The notes under the pieces: generated by a model
The model's database searches: none
What the model was told of the DNA's origin: nothing
The model's input: the letters and a program-made list of their open reading frames with translations, nothing else
From: Polyodon spathula
Taxonomy: Eukaryota; Chordata; Actinopteri; Acipenseriformes; Polyodontidae
Direction: 5' to 3'
Length of the DNA stretch: 64,000 nt
NCBI RefSeq assembly: GCF_017654505.1
Contig: NC_054549.1
Location: 30,539,354-30,603,353 of the forward strand
Shown here: positions 38,700-50,514 of the stretch, one piece after another
How the letters are laid out: each line of letters begins with the position of its first letter
Position numbering within the stretch: position 1 is the first letter of the stretch
Translations under genes and position numbers: made by a program

Positions 38700-40273
38700 A
38701 GCATCAATCATAGTCTTCTGAAGTATATTGTTATAAAACCTTTAACCACCATAATTGCATAACACAGGCTTAAAAATAATACCCAAAGTGAACTAAATCA
38801 TTTAAATATTTGTATTTACTCTTCAGTAGGTGCTCAGTGGCATGTGACCTAGGCATTTTGAAAAATTATAAATTTCTTTGGCCACCTAAATGCCATGCTA
38901 TCAACTAAATGCTATTCTAAAAAAAAAAAAAATCCCCCAATGTGCATGAATGATTTTCTTATATGACGTTGTGTGTAAACAAAATTTCAATAGGTAAAAT
39001 ATTGCATGGACTGAAAAGCATTAGAGCACTTCTCTATGTTAAGGAATTGAAACACCATTCGTCACATAGCACTGCAGCTTGACAAGCAAATCGGAAACAA
39101 GTCTTCAAGGATGGCCATAGTGAAAGTAGTTAAATCAGTTGTACTGGGTGGGTTTTCGAGAGCCATTTGTTATAATAATTCGCAGTATCCATTCTACAGT
39201 AATGTGAAGAATGATAGTATATAGAAGAAGCTGTATTTATAATGTAGAGCATGATGTTGCTTATTCTCTAGAACACTCTCCTTTACCTTATCCAATAGGG
39301 AGAGTCACACAGCATCACAGTGTAGCCTAGAAAAATTGTAATAGAGAAGAAATATAAACTATGTTTAAGGTTTAGGTTTAATGACTATCAAACAAAACAT
39401 GTGTCTTCCGGCTAATATACAGTACGTTACAGCATTTTGAGTTAACATACTTTAAGGTTTTATTATTTAAAAGCAGGTCACATTAAAAGGTAGAATAGTC
39501 ATGTTGTATTGGGCCTGTTTGTGTTGTGACTGTACCATGTAGCTGGGTCCCTATGCTGCCTAGTGTCTTCACCTACAGCAGAAATATTTGTATTATGATC
39601 AGTATTGCCCTGAGGTAACAAAAAACATATTTTAGTGAAAGTGTTTTTTACTGCAAAACAAATTGAAACAGTTGAGAAACAAAGTGTTCTAGGAGGGATG
39701 CTGGTACTTCCATCAGACTTTATCTTTCCATCAAGCAGTTGTAGGAAAAAGCTGTGTAGAAAGGGGGCACAGACCTTTCTATTTATTTTCCACACTTAAA
39801 ACATCTGTTAAAGCAAACCAAAGATTCATTTCTTGTGAACTAGTAATGTATATTACAGACTGTTCAACTAATTGCGTGCATATGGCATTAACTACCTTAT
39901 GTGCAAGAATACCTGTCCATGAGCAGGAAACATTAGTTCATAAATATGCAGGTGGCATACAGTGCTGTAGGGTTCATTAATAAATGAGTTAATAATCATA
40001 TGGGGATAATACAGTACATGCCACATACTGAACTTGTAATTTTTGCATAATCTGACAAGAGGTTCATTCCACTTAAATAATTCTACCCAACATGGGGGGT
40101 GAGGGTCAAATAAAAAATCAATATTGTAATCCATCCTATATAGGTAGGTTTAATCAGAATTGTTTTCAAAGTTTAAATAATTAGTATCTTCAAATTATCA
40201 TAATGTGGAGATTACTATTGCTATTATATGTGCATTTTATGTATGTTTAATTTGGTTTTATTTGTTTCATTTT
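38700..40273. other. No supported feature
   Basis: AT-rich unique DNA, probably intron of the gene whose last exons follow. Confidence 0.35.
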
Positions 40274-40275
40274 AG

Positions 40276-40322
40276 GTTGGAATGAAATTGCATTCAACTC
40301 TCCATATCCTGCTTTTACACAG
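40276..40322 (+). CDS. Penultimate coding exon of an unrecognised gene
   Basis: A strong acceptor (TTTGTTTCATTTTAG) precedes 47 nt, followed by the donor ACACAG|GTAAAT. The first two bases finish a codon from an upstream exon, and the rest reads WNEIAFNSPYPAFTQ, ending in phase 0. This phase fits the next exon at 40777 exactly. The preceding exon should end with one base; the candidate at 25701-25741 meets this but lies 14.5 kb away. Aromatic- and proline-containing sequence with no repeats is typical of a protein's tail region. I cannot name the gene. Confidence 0.5.
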
Positions 40323-40776
40323 GTAAATATCATAAACTTTAAAGTAGTTAAACATATATGTTCAGGGTTACATATATGTAGAAAGAATACCACAGTATTG
40401 ATAGGAAGTGTAGATCACGTTTAATGGGTAGAAGAGCAGAGACTCCTAGCAGGATACATTCGCTTTACATATTCTGAAATAATGTTTGCCCTTTTTTACT
40501 TTTAATATCTACTAATGCTTAAAGTATATGCATGCAGAGTTTCTGGAATGTTGGAATTGCTTTATCAACGAGACTACATGTTCTATATAGTTCAACTTAA
40601 AACACATAATACAGAATGGCAGCTTTTAGATATTTTGAATTTATAGAATTATTATAAAACAGCTCAAGGATATTTGTTAGCAAACTTTAATTTGGTAACC
40701 CTTATTAGCATGTATTAAAAATACCTTGAGAATATGTGTTTTCCCATTAACCCCCCTGTTTATTTTTTAATTGTAG

Positions 40777-40836
40777 GGTAAACCACCTTCAGGAAATCTA
40801 TTTCCAGCATTCGGCAACACATTTAATCCCTTTTAG
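40777..40836 (+). CDS. Terminal coding exon with NPF carboxyl end
   Basis: The acceptor follows a long pyrimidine stretch (CCTGTTTATTTTTTAATTGTAG). The frame continues from the exon at 40276 in phase 0 and reads GKPPSGNLFPAFGNTFNPF before TAG at 40834-40836. A poly(A) signal AATAAA lies 90 bases later (40926-40931), as expected for a 3'-terminal exon with a short 3' UTR. The carboxyl-terminal Asn-Pro-Phe is the ligand motif of EH domains in endocytic proteins. If real, it suggests an adaptor-like protein, but the motif is short and this is inference only. The gene is not recognised. Confidence 0.5.
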   Translation, partial: GKPPSGNLFPAFGNTFNPF

Positions 40837-40925
40837 ATTCACTTTATATCTCTTACTTTGTCAGAAATCATTTACATTGCTCAAGATTTAACATGTAACA
40901 TGCTCTGTTCAAATACATGACTGCC

Positions 40926-40931
40926 AATAAA
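40926..40931 (+). terminator. Poly(A) signal AATAAA
   Basis: A canonical hexamer 90 bases after the stop codon at 40836. It would end the unrecognised plus-strand gene shortly after 40940. Confidence 0.5.
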
Positions 40932-40949
40932 ACCAATGCAATTCACTTT

Positions 40950-42274
40950 GCGATGACATCTTTAACAGCGCATTTGATGAAACCCATTATATGTCACTCA
41001 TTTAACATCATACAGATATAAATTAAGGTTGATTCCGCCTATACAATTTCTGTTACCTTCCATTAAATAAGGATTCAACAAGAACATGGTTTTGTTTAAC
41101 TGAAAGAGACTTTCACCTCAAGTCTGAAAGGATTACAAGAGTGTTTTATTAGGTAAATGACGATCATAATTACCATCACCTTTCTGTCCCCTAATCTTTG
41201 GACCTAGTCTGCAAGCAGCAGTCTTGTTGAGAAGTAAAAGAGTGTGATTTGTCAATTAATCTGTTAGTTTGTGGCAGACACCCAGAAACATATTGGATTT
41301 GGATATGCTTTCTCATATTATAGTTCATTGGAAAAAACAAGTAGACTGGCCAGATCTTTGACAGTACATACAATTAATATGTCACACTATAACTAGACGA
41401 AAAATATGAGTTTGACTGAAATAAATTTATATACAATAATTTATAAAAATAATCATTTATAAATCGTCTCCTAGTTTGTGTAGTTTTTATACTTGCTGTC
41501 TGTCTTGTCTCTGTTCCGCTTTGAATGGCTGGGGGTTGCTGTCAGTAATCTCAGTGGTCCTTTAGTACTATAGTTTCACCCTGTTCTGACAGATCTCGTT
41601 GACTGAAGCAGTGCTGGAATGTTTTCATTTGCCAGCTACAGCACTTGTCATTCAAAGCGCCTACTTTGAAATTAGCAGGTTAAGATCTATGTGAGTTTTT
41701 GCTTCAGGTATACGGTGATTGTTACTAGTTTGACTTGAAAATGAGGCGCAGGAGAAAAACACTTAATGAATACTGGGCACAATACTCTGGGGCCGACAGC
41801 TGAAGTCTCCACGGCAGGACGAACCGGGCCCGCCTGCCTTGTCTTCCAGTGACTGAGTCCGGCTGTGCTGAAGCAGGAGAGGGAGAGCTCAGACTCCGAA
41901 TAATGTGCTGTGTTTACTATGGCTTATTTGAGACAAACCATTGTTTGCAACAAACCATTATTTTGTTGCATGTTGAATATGATAAAGGGGTTTTGCTAAA
42001 TGAGACATTTTTCAATGGCATAAAAAGTCTGTTTTTTTTTTAAGGCATAAAAGTCAATTTCACCCATTCTCTGCTTAAATTGAAAAATACAGATTGAAAA
42101 AAGAATACAGAAAGAATACTGAATACAGAAAGAAAAAAAGGTAAATTCTAAAATAAACGTTGATATTAATCATCAAAAATAATAATATTAAAAAAAAAAA
42201 AATCAAATAGTAGCAAGCCTAGCTATAACATAATAGAGAAGGGAAAGCCCACAACATTACTGTATATAGCAGCC
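40950..42274. other. Intergenic, one GC-rich patch
   Basis: The part at about 41725-41905 is GC-rich and contains a short frame starting MRRRRKTLNEYWAQ and ending GADS before a stop. It could be an exon remnant or repeat, and I could not assign it. The rest is AT-rich with A-tracts. Confidence 0.3.
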
Positions 42275-42276
42275 AT

Positions 42277-42890
42277 TGTCAGGGTACCGGTGGGAGGGTG
42301 TAGGGAATTCACTGGACACAGGAGACAAAAAGTTTTTTGGAACCCTCTGGGGTGCACTGTTTTATTTATTACAGTAGAGGGCGCTCTTATGCTGTGGCCC
42401 CAAATACCGAAACGGTAAATGAGGTAGCACGCAGTGATTACCAACAATGGTATATTTTCTCACAATCCTGATGGCACTCGCAGGTGCTGAAAATAATAGA
42501 CAAAAACCAAAAGGCGAAAGCGAAAAGGAAAATAAAACACAGTACCCAAACTACAAATAAAAAGTGTTGTTTCTTGCAGCCTCCCTGCAGCCTCTATTCT
42601 CTGGTAAGGAGTAACAAAGACACTGATTCAGTGCAGCGGTGGTCTTCTACCACCGGGCTTGCTTTCCCCTTTCTCTTTCTCTGACGTTCTGTTATGATTT
42701 GTAATCCAGGTTTCCAAACAGAACTCTAGCTGTTTTTTCTCCTTGATAGGGCAAGACCGAAGAAACAGCAAAGCATCACTTTTATTGGTCGACCCACCTC
42801 CCGACCACACAGAGAGAGAGACGACACAACTTTACCCAATCTCTCTGTGTCATTGCTGTGATTGTCAGTTGGATTTCATGGGGCTCCTGA

Positions 42891-42955
<65 letters not shown>

Positions 42956-43006
42956 TGCAGGATCATACATGCGTCAGATAGCCAGCACAGACCTCGCCCT
43001 GCCACA
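42277..43006 (-). mobile_element. LTR-like block containing C64 tract
   Basis: Read on the minus strand the block starts TGTGGCAGGGCGAGG, carries AATAAATAAAACAGTGC near its end as a poly(A)-like site, and ends GGTACCCTGACA. These TG...CA-type ends and the roughly 730-bp length suit a gypsy-like solo LTR. The start resembles that of the LTR at 51587 (TGTGACAAGGAGG). However, the flanking bases (GCCAT and GTACC) are not a target duplication, so the boundaries are tentative. No coding region is present. Confidence 0.4.
42892..42955. repeat. Uninterrupted poly-C tract (C64)
   Basis: Sixty-four consecutive C residues between GAT and TGCAG. The poly-Pro and poly-Gly open frames over it are artefacts. 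Such a tract can form an i-motif on this strand and G-quadruplexes on the other, and it is prone to sequencing length error. Confidence 0.97.
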
Positions 43007-43009
43007 GTA

Positions 43010-43317
43010 CCTAATGCAACGTACTGATTTCCTAATGTGCTCCAATAATAAAGCAACAACTTATTTATTGTATTTAAACTAAATAAAATATATGCCATAA
43101 TCACACTTTCTATCATTATGCTTGTTTCACATTTTCCTTTGTCTTATATTGTACTTTTTTTCATATTACATGTCTCTTAAACTGCAGCACTTACCTTAAA
43201 TACAAAACATTTTCTACATAACTTCATAAGGAAAAGTGGAAAATCCAGTCCATCCAAGCCAAAACGTTGTTGTTGTTGTTGTCGTTAATTATTAAAATAG
43301 TGTGGTTTCAATTTATC

Positions 43318-43318
<1 letters not shown>
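43010..43318. other. No recognisable feature
   Basis: AT-rich DNA with a small (TTG)n patch at about 43266-43281. Confidence 0.4.

Positions 43319-43380
<62 letters not shown>
43319..43380. repeat. (TA)n microsatellite
   Basis: About 31 perfect TA units, then GG and a short further TA run to 43393. Confidence 0.98.
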
Positions 43381-43382
<2 letters not shown>

Positions 43383-43752
43383 ATATATATATACCCATCG
43401 GTTTTGCAGTTGGGCTGTTATTAGGTACACATTATGTTTTTACATGTAATGCCAATTTAAAAACCGAACAGAAAGATGTCATTTCACTTCCATGGAAATG
43501 GTTCTAAAAGAAAAACCAAGATTAACCCAATCAAACAGCTGTAGCTATAGTATCATAATCTTTAAAATAATACTTAATAACCTGCATGATATTTAATTTA
43601 TGTGTGTTTATCATCTCATGATAGGCGGTTTTAATCACCATTTATTACTCATGGATATTTGACATGTTTACTAGTATATTTTACCATTGGATATGTTTTT
43701 GAGCAAGCTTGAAAATGATGGAATTTCTTGAGGCCAGTAAACAAAAATGGCC

Positions 43753-43860
43753 ATGGGGGTTGTGTATCAGTAATTTTTTCTCCTTGAAACCGTACTGTGG
43801 AAGATATCCAACAAACTCATTGTTTTGGGAGGGATGAAATTACTGATGCGCACCCCTATA
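43753..43860. mobile_element. Small inverted-repeat element (MITE-like)
   Basis: ATGGGGGTTGTGTATCAGTA then ATTTTTTCTCC at the left pairs with GGGAGGGATGAAATTACTGA then TGCGCACCCCTAT at the right. Both arms share GGGG(T)TG(T/C)G(T/C)ATCAGTAATTT. The total is about 108 bp with no coding capacity. The end motif TAGGGGTGC is hAT-like. Flanking target duplications are not clear. Confidence 0.5.
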
Positions 43861-43864
43861 GGTC

Positions 43865-45305
43865 TTATTTATACTGGCCTCATTACAGAAATTGTTGTGA
43901 TCTGTAAATTATTGTAAAGCTATATTAATTTTGAAGGTAGTAAAGGCTATTACAGGCTGACATCATGTACAAAATAAATCCACTTAGCTTGCTAAGGCCC
44001 TTGCATGATTGAGTTGAGACTCTCTGATATAAATTTTCCTCCAATAACTGCCTTACAAAATGCAACGCGTTGCATTTTACTCAACTTGTCCTTAGCAGTT
44101 TACTGAACACAATTACATGGGGAACCATGTTCATATTAGGATCCTGATGACTTATATTAAAGCTGATGTGCTTCATTTATTTTCTGCCTCATATTTGTGA
44201 GAAGATCTGGATCTTAACTGAACTTGACAAGGACTGCATCATTTATAGATGCTTCATCACAATGGGGCAACCTCACTTTTTCTATAACGCTCAGATGCAC
44301 TCTGGTTCAACTCAATTTCTGTTGAAATATACTGGGCTATGCTGGTAGTGCATTTGAATTAAAATGAAAATACATTTCCTTTAATCATTGTCTTTAACCT
44401 TATTAAGTCAAGACACTTTCACATGTTATGGCTGTTTCTCTAAAATCCATAATCTGCAAAGTAATGACTACTTTAAGCTTAAAATACAGCCTTACTTATA
44501 ACAAAATTATACAATGAGGCATTCTTATAGAATAACGAGTGCTTTTCCCTTAGCATTTACGGACAATGTAAAGAAAAAAATAAAGACATACTTGTATTAA
44601 CTAGGGGTGTATGTACATGTTTGGATTTAGCTTTGAAGACATCTGCTGCAGCTACAACCTTTGAGCACTCTTGTCACTGTGTGCAAAAACACAGTGTAAG
44701 TATTTTTTTTTTATATATGGGAATATACATAAGGTACTGTTCAGTAGTTCAGATTATGTGAAAGGGCAACATGCTGTTTTTATTTCCTCTATTTAAAGCT
44801 TTGGTCTATTAATATAACCAAGTTCCTGCAGAAACCATTTAAAATGCATTTGCTGGAATTACAGCACTATCCTACAGAGACTGGGATGCATCTCTGTTTT
44901 AATGCCATTAAACAATTAAATAGAAAACCAGCACACTTGTACAAATCAATCAAGAATGGAGGAGAGGTGATTGATCTTGAACGAGGAACTGTACTGGTCA
45001 ATAAGGACAGTCACATTTTCTATGCAGCTTGGCTCAGTGAGTGTGAGTTGAAACCTATCTATCCTGAACTGTTATCAGCATTGGGAATTGTCAGGATAAA
45101 TACAATTTACAAAATAGGTCTAAATGTAAACACTAGTGTATATCATTTATTGTAGAGACAGAATCTGCTACAGCATGCTATGATTCACAAAGGCACTGGG
45201 ATGTAACCAACATTTACATTGTGTTATACTAGATATGAATAAAATATAACTTCAAATTGGATCTGATCTAGGAACTGCTCGAGAAGAACACAGGGATTAC
45301 AACTG
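43865..45305. other. No supported gene
   Basis: A plus-strand open frame at 44844-45155 (103 codons) has no splice support or recognised motif. The rest is AT-rich. Confidence 0.35.
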
Positions 45306-45308
45306 CAT

Positions 45309-45325
45309 CACCACACACACACACT

Positions 45326-45382
<57 letters not shown>
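45309..45382. repeat. (CA)n microsatellite
   Basis: CA repeat with one CTCT interruption near 45326. Confidence 0.97.
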
Positions 45383-45384
<2 letters not shown>

Positions 45385-47758
45385 CTTTAGCAAAAGAAAG
45401 ACAAAACTAAAGAGAAGACCTGGAAAAACAGATGCAAATCAAAAACTACACAAAGGTCACATGCCAACAGAAAACAAAAGAGTGACGACTGTTTCCACAT
45501 AGCCAAACAAGAATAAGGAAGGGAGTCTTTAAGCATGCAAAGCAATGCACACGTCTCCATTTACACTGCTTAACATGCTCCCAGATCTAAAACCCTAATG
45601 CAACTGAAAACAAGATCTCACTATTCAAATGCTCAATGATAAATTAATCTGACTGCCAAACAAAAAATTGTGTGTAATTGATTTGCTGTTACAAAAGCAA
45701 TATGCAAATGACTTGGAGAAACACATTTTTTTTTTTTTAAATCAATTTCCAGGTTTCCTCAGCTGAGGCACAGTATTAACATCACGTGTTTGCTCCATTT
45801 TTCACAAGACAGTCACTCATTTTAACAACATGCATAGCAAAAAGGACAAGAATGAATAACGTATGACCATTTTCTGTATCCCCATGGAATAAACAAAGTT
45901 TACCAAACAAATCCACCCTATCTCATTTTTCATTTTCTATTTCTCTCAATCCTCTTTTTTAATATATATATTTCTTCTTGAAGAAGACATGAGCTTTTCT
46001 AAACTGGACATTTAGGAATATCAGGTAGGTCACAGTCCAAATGAAAGCTTTTTAAATACATTTCTGGTGTAATGGTGTCGAAATGACCCCTTACTTCACA
46101 TTTTTATTTTTGCTCTATTATTTATTTGTATATTTTGTTTTGTGCATGTTTTCTTTGACAGGGCACTTTATGACTGATTTGTAGCACTTTATTGTTCCTT
46201 CCCCACTCAACACCCGAAGCTAATTAATTAATTACCCGGCAATTGAAAATAATATACTCACCTGACTATTAATATCCCTTGATTTTTGGTTTTCCAGGAT
46301 GGCCATCCACCATTTGTTTTGTCTGTGCATGTAGGAGAGAGGGGAACCGAGACGGAAAGAAATTTTGGACTTTGGTCTTGTTGTTGCTGCTGCTATGATG
46401 ATGGTGATGATAATAATAATGTAGTTGCTGAGTAGTGTTTATCAGTCCCCTCCTCTGCATGCACTAGCATTTTGTATTCTGTGTTTTAATTTTGGTTGTT
46501 TTAATTTCAGATCCTTTTAATGTGATTTAAAACAAAACCCTTGTTTGCTTGTTTTTCTTGTACAAAGCACATACATGCTTTGTAATGATCTGCTGAGACT
46601 CTTTTAATTCTGTGCAATAAAACATTATTTTATTTGATAATGACTGTGTCCTGGTTGTTCTGTTCCCCGATTTGCCCTCTGAAAAAAAGAACTTAAATTC
46701 TGCGGTTGTAGTTTCCCTTGGTGACGTGGTCAGGGCTACCTTGTAGGTGTCACTCTAGAATATATTAATGGCAGATTAATTGCCTAAGAAAAAAATACAT
46801 AAATTAAAATAACAACATATATAATTCCACAAAACACGTTTATTTTGGTAACGTACAAGAAAAAACATTTTAGTTACAAATCAATATTAGACTAACAGCC
46901 ACTCCAAGCTGTTTTGATGGTTTCACAAGGGTTTTGCATTGCTTTGGCTAAAGGTTATATATGTGGTAGTTTACAGTTTGAGATAAGATGGGGGTTACTG
47001 ACTTAAAACTTTTCATATTTTACATCTCCATTTCAACAACAAACACTTGATGCCTTTCAGGCTTGAATTAGAGCTGCGTTTTTTTGCTGAAAAGTATATA
47101 TAAAAAAAAAAAAAAAGTTTGATAAGCTTATTAGAGCTCCACAGGGATTCTTGGCTGTTCGAATTCAAGACTAATTTGTTTGAGCTCTAATGAATTGCAT
47201 CATTAAACTCTTAATTTAAATATTTTCTGAACCATCTTGATTAGATTATTAAGATCTTACTTAAAAAAAAAACCAACAGATTATTGTCTATTCAAATAGG
47301 TTATTGGGATCTTTGTAACACTGTAAGGCATCAAATTTGAGCAAATGTTGTTTTTTTATAGTTACATAATTATTTGAGCCTTCTCACTGCAATCTGTACT
47401 GTATTAAAATTCTGTCTACATATTCCACATTTTTAATGCGCAGAAAATTGCTTTGAAATGTAGAAACCACAGAAACTTTTTTCCTCTCAGTTTCCCTTTA
47501 TAGACATGCTTATCTATACAGTAGGCAAGTCCTTATCATTGCCAGACCCTTGGGATTTTACTTTGCGTTTTGTCAGAGAGACCTCCTACAATATTTAACC
47601 CTTCAGGGTACACATGGATTTGTATGCGCTTGGACTCAATTTATTTCTTTTATGTTACTGGGCACCATATTTTAAATGGAAGTATTAGCTTATAGTGGAA
47701 TGAAAAAGGGAATCATGTATGGGTTTAAGTTAAAGTATGATTATGTTCTGTTAATTAT
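45385..47758. other. No supported gene
   Basis: AT-rich DNA with a few A/T tracts and a short TGATGA-rich patch at 46394-46420. No recognised repeat family. Confidence 0.35.
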
Positions 47759-47759
47759 A

Positions 47760-47787
47760 GATATATATAATAATATATATATTATAT

Positions 47788-47829
<42 letters not shown>
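47760..47829. repeat. (TA)n microsatellite, imperfect
   Basis: TA run interrupted by GATA and AATA units in its left half. Confidence 0.95.
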
Positions 47830-47831
<2 letters not shown>

Positions 47832-47832
<1 letters not shown>

Positions 47833-48590
47833 GAGGGGACTAGGCCTGATGTTCTAGCAACATCATTTAATTTTGATTGGAATTGCTGGACACATATGGA
47901 TGAAGTAACAATGGAAATGTGGACAGCGCTGATGGTATTTTGACCTGGAACCCCCGCAGGATTAGGTCCTTAAAAATTCTGCCGCTGAGAAATGTTGATA
48001 ACACTTTTACATCATGAATCTAAAATATGAATTCTAAACGAAGTGCACAAAAAATAAAATAATGAAATAGTGGGTATGTGCTGCACTTAAATGCATTAGG
48101 AACCGCTGACTGCCTATTTTATTAAGATTCTGCTGATGACATTCTGGCTGCCTGCCTAAAATACAGGAAGAGGATGTCTAATAGCAATGCTCAATACTTT
48201 ACTAAGCGATTATTAAACTCCTCTTTTTTTGATATAGATATGGGTGTTGACATATTTCAAATCCCATTTCCTTTCATTGAGCTGAATGATATTGTGGCCA
48301 TGTTATAATAAATGTAAAGTGGTGGCCCCCAAGCTTATGTCACACTTACAAATATATTGAGAGAATGCTTGCATTTTTTCATATATACTGTCAGTGTACA
48401 GTAGGCCAGGAGCTACTTTTTACCAATCCTCAATACTTTGATTTTGTATGTATAGTTGTTGTCTATGAGCTAACTAATTAACTAACTAATATAGGCTTAT
48501 AAACAATTAAAAATATTAAGATACACAATAAGAAACCTGATAGGGGATCTAAACTTCCCTGTACCTGTACAATTCTCCATGTACAGTTTA
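47832..48590. other. No recognisable feature
   Basis: AT-rich DNA with an AACTA-type short repeat near 48470-48490. Confidence 0.4.
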
Positions 48591-48592
48591 CT

Positions 48593-48593
<1 letters not shown>

Positions 48594-48623
<30 letters not shown>
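48594..48623. repeat. T30 homopolymer
   Basis: Thirty consecutive T residues just upstream of the SINE copy. Confidence 0.97.
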
Positions 48624-48626
<3 letters not shown>

Positions 48627-48664
48627 TGTGTGTTATGCTCTATGCTTTTGTTTTACCATGTGTG

Positions 48665-49030
48665 AAGTATGCCAGTCTTCGCTGGGGACTCCAAAGGGAG
48701 CGTCACATTAGCTAGGGAGCGATTGGGTTATGGAGGTAAAAACCGGCAGCGACTGTTTCTCCTCATCGCTTTATGCAAACCCTGCTGGCCAGGAGCCCAG
48801 TAAGCTCAAAGCGGACACCTGCAGGTCTGGCCTTTGTCCTCCAGAGGTCGGTTGCTCACTGACAGCTGCTATCGAGCTTTTGGGTGAAAAAGGAAGTTGG
48901 CTTGGTTGTGGGATTGGAGGACGAAAATTGCTGCAGTGAGGAGAAAAGCGATTGGGTATTACAAATTGCGAGGGGGGCAATTATAATTGGACACGCTAAA
49001 TAAGGTAAATACATAAATAAATTAAAAAAT
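48665..49030 (+). mobile_element. SINE, same family as 28 kb copy, 5' truncated
   Basis: The block CGCTGGGGACTCCAAAGGGA then GCGTCACATTAGCT matches the copy at 28.0 kb. CTGCTGGCCAGGAGCCC aligns with both other copies. The tail GTGAGGAGAAAAGCGATTGG ... ATAATTGGACACGCTAAAT is the family tail, followed by an A-rich end. The tRNA-like head is missing. Confidence 0.75.
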
Positions 49031-49144
49031 AAAACCTCACAATAGAGGTGTTATGCTAGCTGTATTTATTTGGATGGATCATTGTTATGCAGTATGGCTT
49101 CTGTAAGATGTAGTAATTTTAACTGGACTAGAGGGAGGGCAAAC

Positions 49145-49264
49145 TGAAGCACAACGGATGTGCAGATGTAGGATTCAGATTTGGTTTCCGAATTCGAACC
49201 CTGCTCAAAAAGTAGGTATTCGGGCCGAATCCGAAACTGAATCCTGGATTTGGTGCATCCCTAA
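49145..49264 (-). mobile_element. hAT-like terminal fragment
   Basis: The end GGATTTGGTGCATCCCTA is the inverse of TAGGGATGCACCAAATCC, a terminus common in fish hAT-type elements. The preceding text is rich in GAATTCGGAAAC / ATTCGGGCCGAATCC, typical of their sub-terminal repeats. The other end is not seen. Confidence 0.55.
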
Positions 49265-49269
49265 TTTTA

Positions 49270-50230
49270 TTAAATAAACAAATAAGCAAATTTATATAGC
49301 AACTGTTCATTCTAATTTACTACCTCTTCCACAGACTTACATCTCTCCTCTGACACTCTTCCTAGTGAGCGCAGACAGCTGCAGGCTTTTGTATTCTGGC
49401 CTAGGGGTTAACTATTAATTAATTCGACTGAAACAAAACAGGGAAAACCATGTGATCATACCGGAAATGGCAGGGCCCCTGGCACATACACAAACAGGAG
49501 TGTAAACGGCAATATAAAATTGCAAAAACAAAAACACTTTTCAAAACAAAACTATCAACTAAAATGTGGTCAACACTCCTAAACTAACCCTTCTCTATGG
49601 CAAAGACGAGGTCCGGTTTCACACCGGCGACTCGGGTTGCAGAATTAGGGTTCTTTCTAGTGATGGCTTGCTTCCCTGAGCATAAAGGGCTGCTTCTGTG
49701 TGTGCTTTTTAGCTGATTCAATGTCAGTTACATTGTTACATTTCAGAAAAAAACACCAAAACCACATATGCTCGAAATAGCGCCTAGTCTCGACTGGCCG
49801 CCCTTATTCATATTAGCGGCCAGTTTTAAATCCACGACATACAGCGCTTTTAATAACAAAACAGCGAGCTTAGCTAGGATCCCACGTTGCAGCTACATAA
49901 AATCTAACTACATACAATAAAGTATAAAGTACACTGCTCTGTTGTGTCAAGCAAGCGACTGATAGGAAAAACATAGCTAAATTTAAAGTTGTTTGCTTGT
50001 GTTGTGTGCATTACTTATTTACACTACTGTCGGGGAAATGACTATCTTTATATGATGTGGTAGCTTTTAGTTGAGGCTGTTAAGTTTTTGAGAATGGTGT
50101 GAGCAGTAAACATTTAAGGGCTAATACACACCGGACGCAAACTGAACGGAAAAATGAAATGTAAGCATTCTGTGGAGGCTGACCTACTTAGTGTACCGTC
50201 TGTTAAAAACGGCCATGTGTGGATCATGTT
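49270..50230. other. Unclassified, moderate GC
   Basis: No exon or known repeat could be supported. Parts (49600-49870) are GC-richer and may be old repeat sequence. Confidence 0.3.
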
Positions 50231-50234
50231 TTTT

Positions 50235-50512
50235 TTAGCTATCTAGCACCCACACAATGGAACTCCCTACCTAGGGACATTAGAAGCATCGGCTCTTTCC
50301 CTTTTTAAAACACATATAAAACATTTTTGTTTGATCAGGTTTTTAGTTAAAATTCTTATTGCAGTATATTGTTTATTTTTCTGTTTTTGTTATTTTATAT
50401 TTTGTAGACTAAAGTGTATGTTTTTTCTTTTTCCTTTGCTTACTATGTAAAGCGCTCTGAGATGCTCCCCTGTATACGGGACGCTATATTAAATGTAAAT
50501 TTGATTGAGCTA
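50235..50512 (+). mobile_element. LINE 3' end (Rex/CR1/L2-like)
   Basis: The frame from 50258 reads WNSLPRDIRSIGSFPF, the typical carboxyl end of the reverse-transcriptase protein of this LINE group. A frame break and FKTHIKHF-like text in another frame follow. The 3' UTR ends TGTAAAGCGCTCTGAGATGC ... CGCTATATTAAATGTAAATTTGATTG, the conserved 3' end of fish elements of this kind. It is heavily 5' truncated, as usual for LINE insertions. Confidence 0.75.
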
Positions 50513-50514
50513 CA

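Noticed and set aside
42743..43116. Poly-Pro and poly-Gly frames on both strands
   Set aside because: They are translations of the C64 tract, not a proline- or glycine-rich gene.
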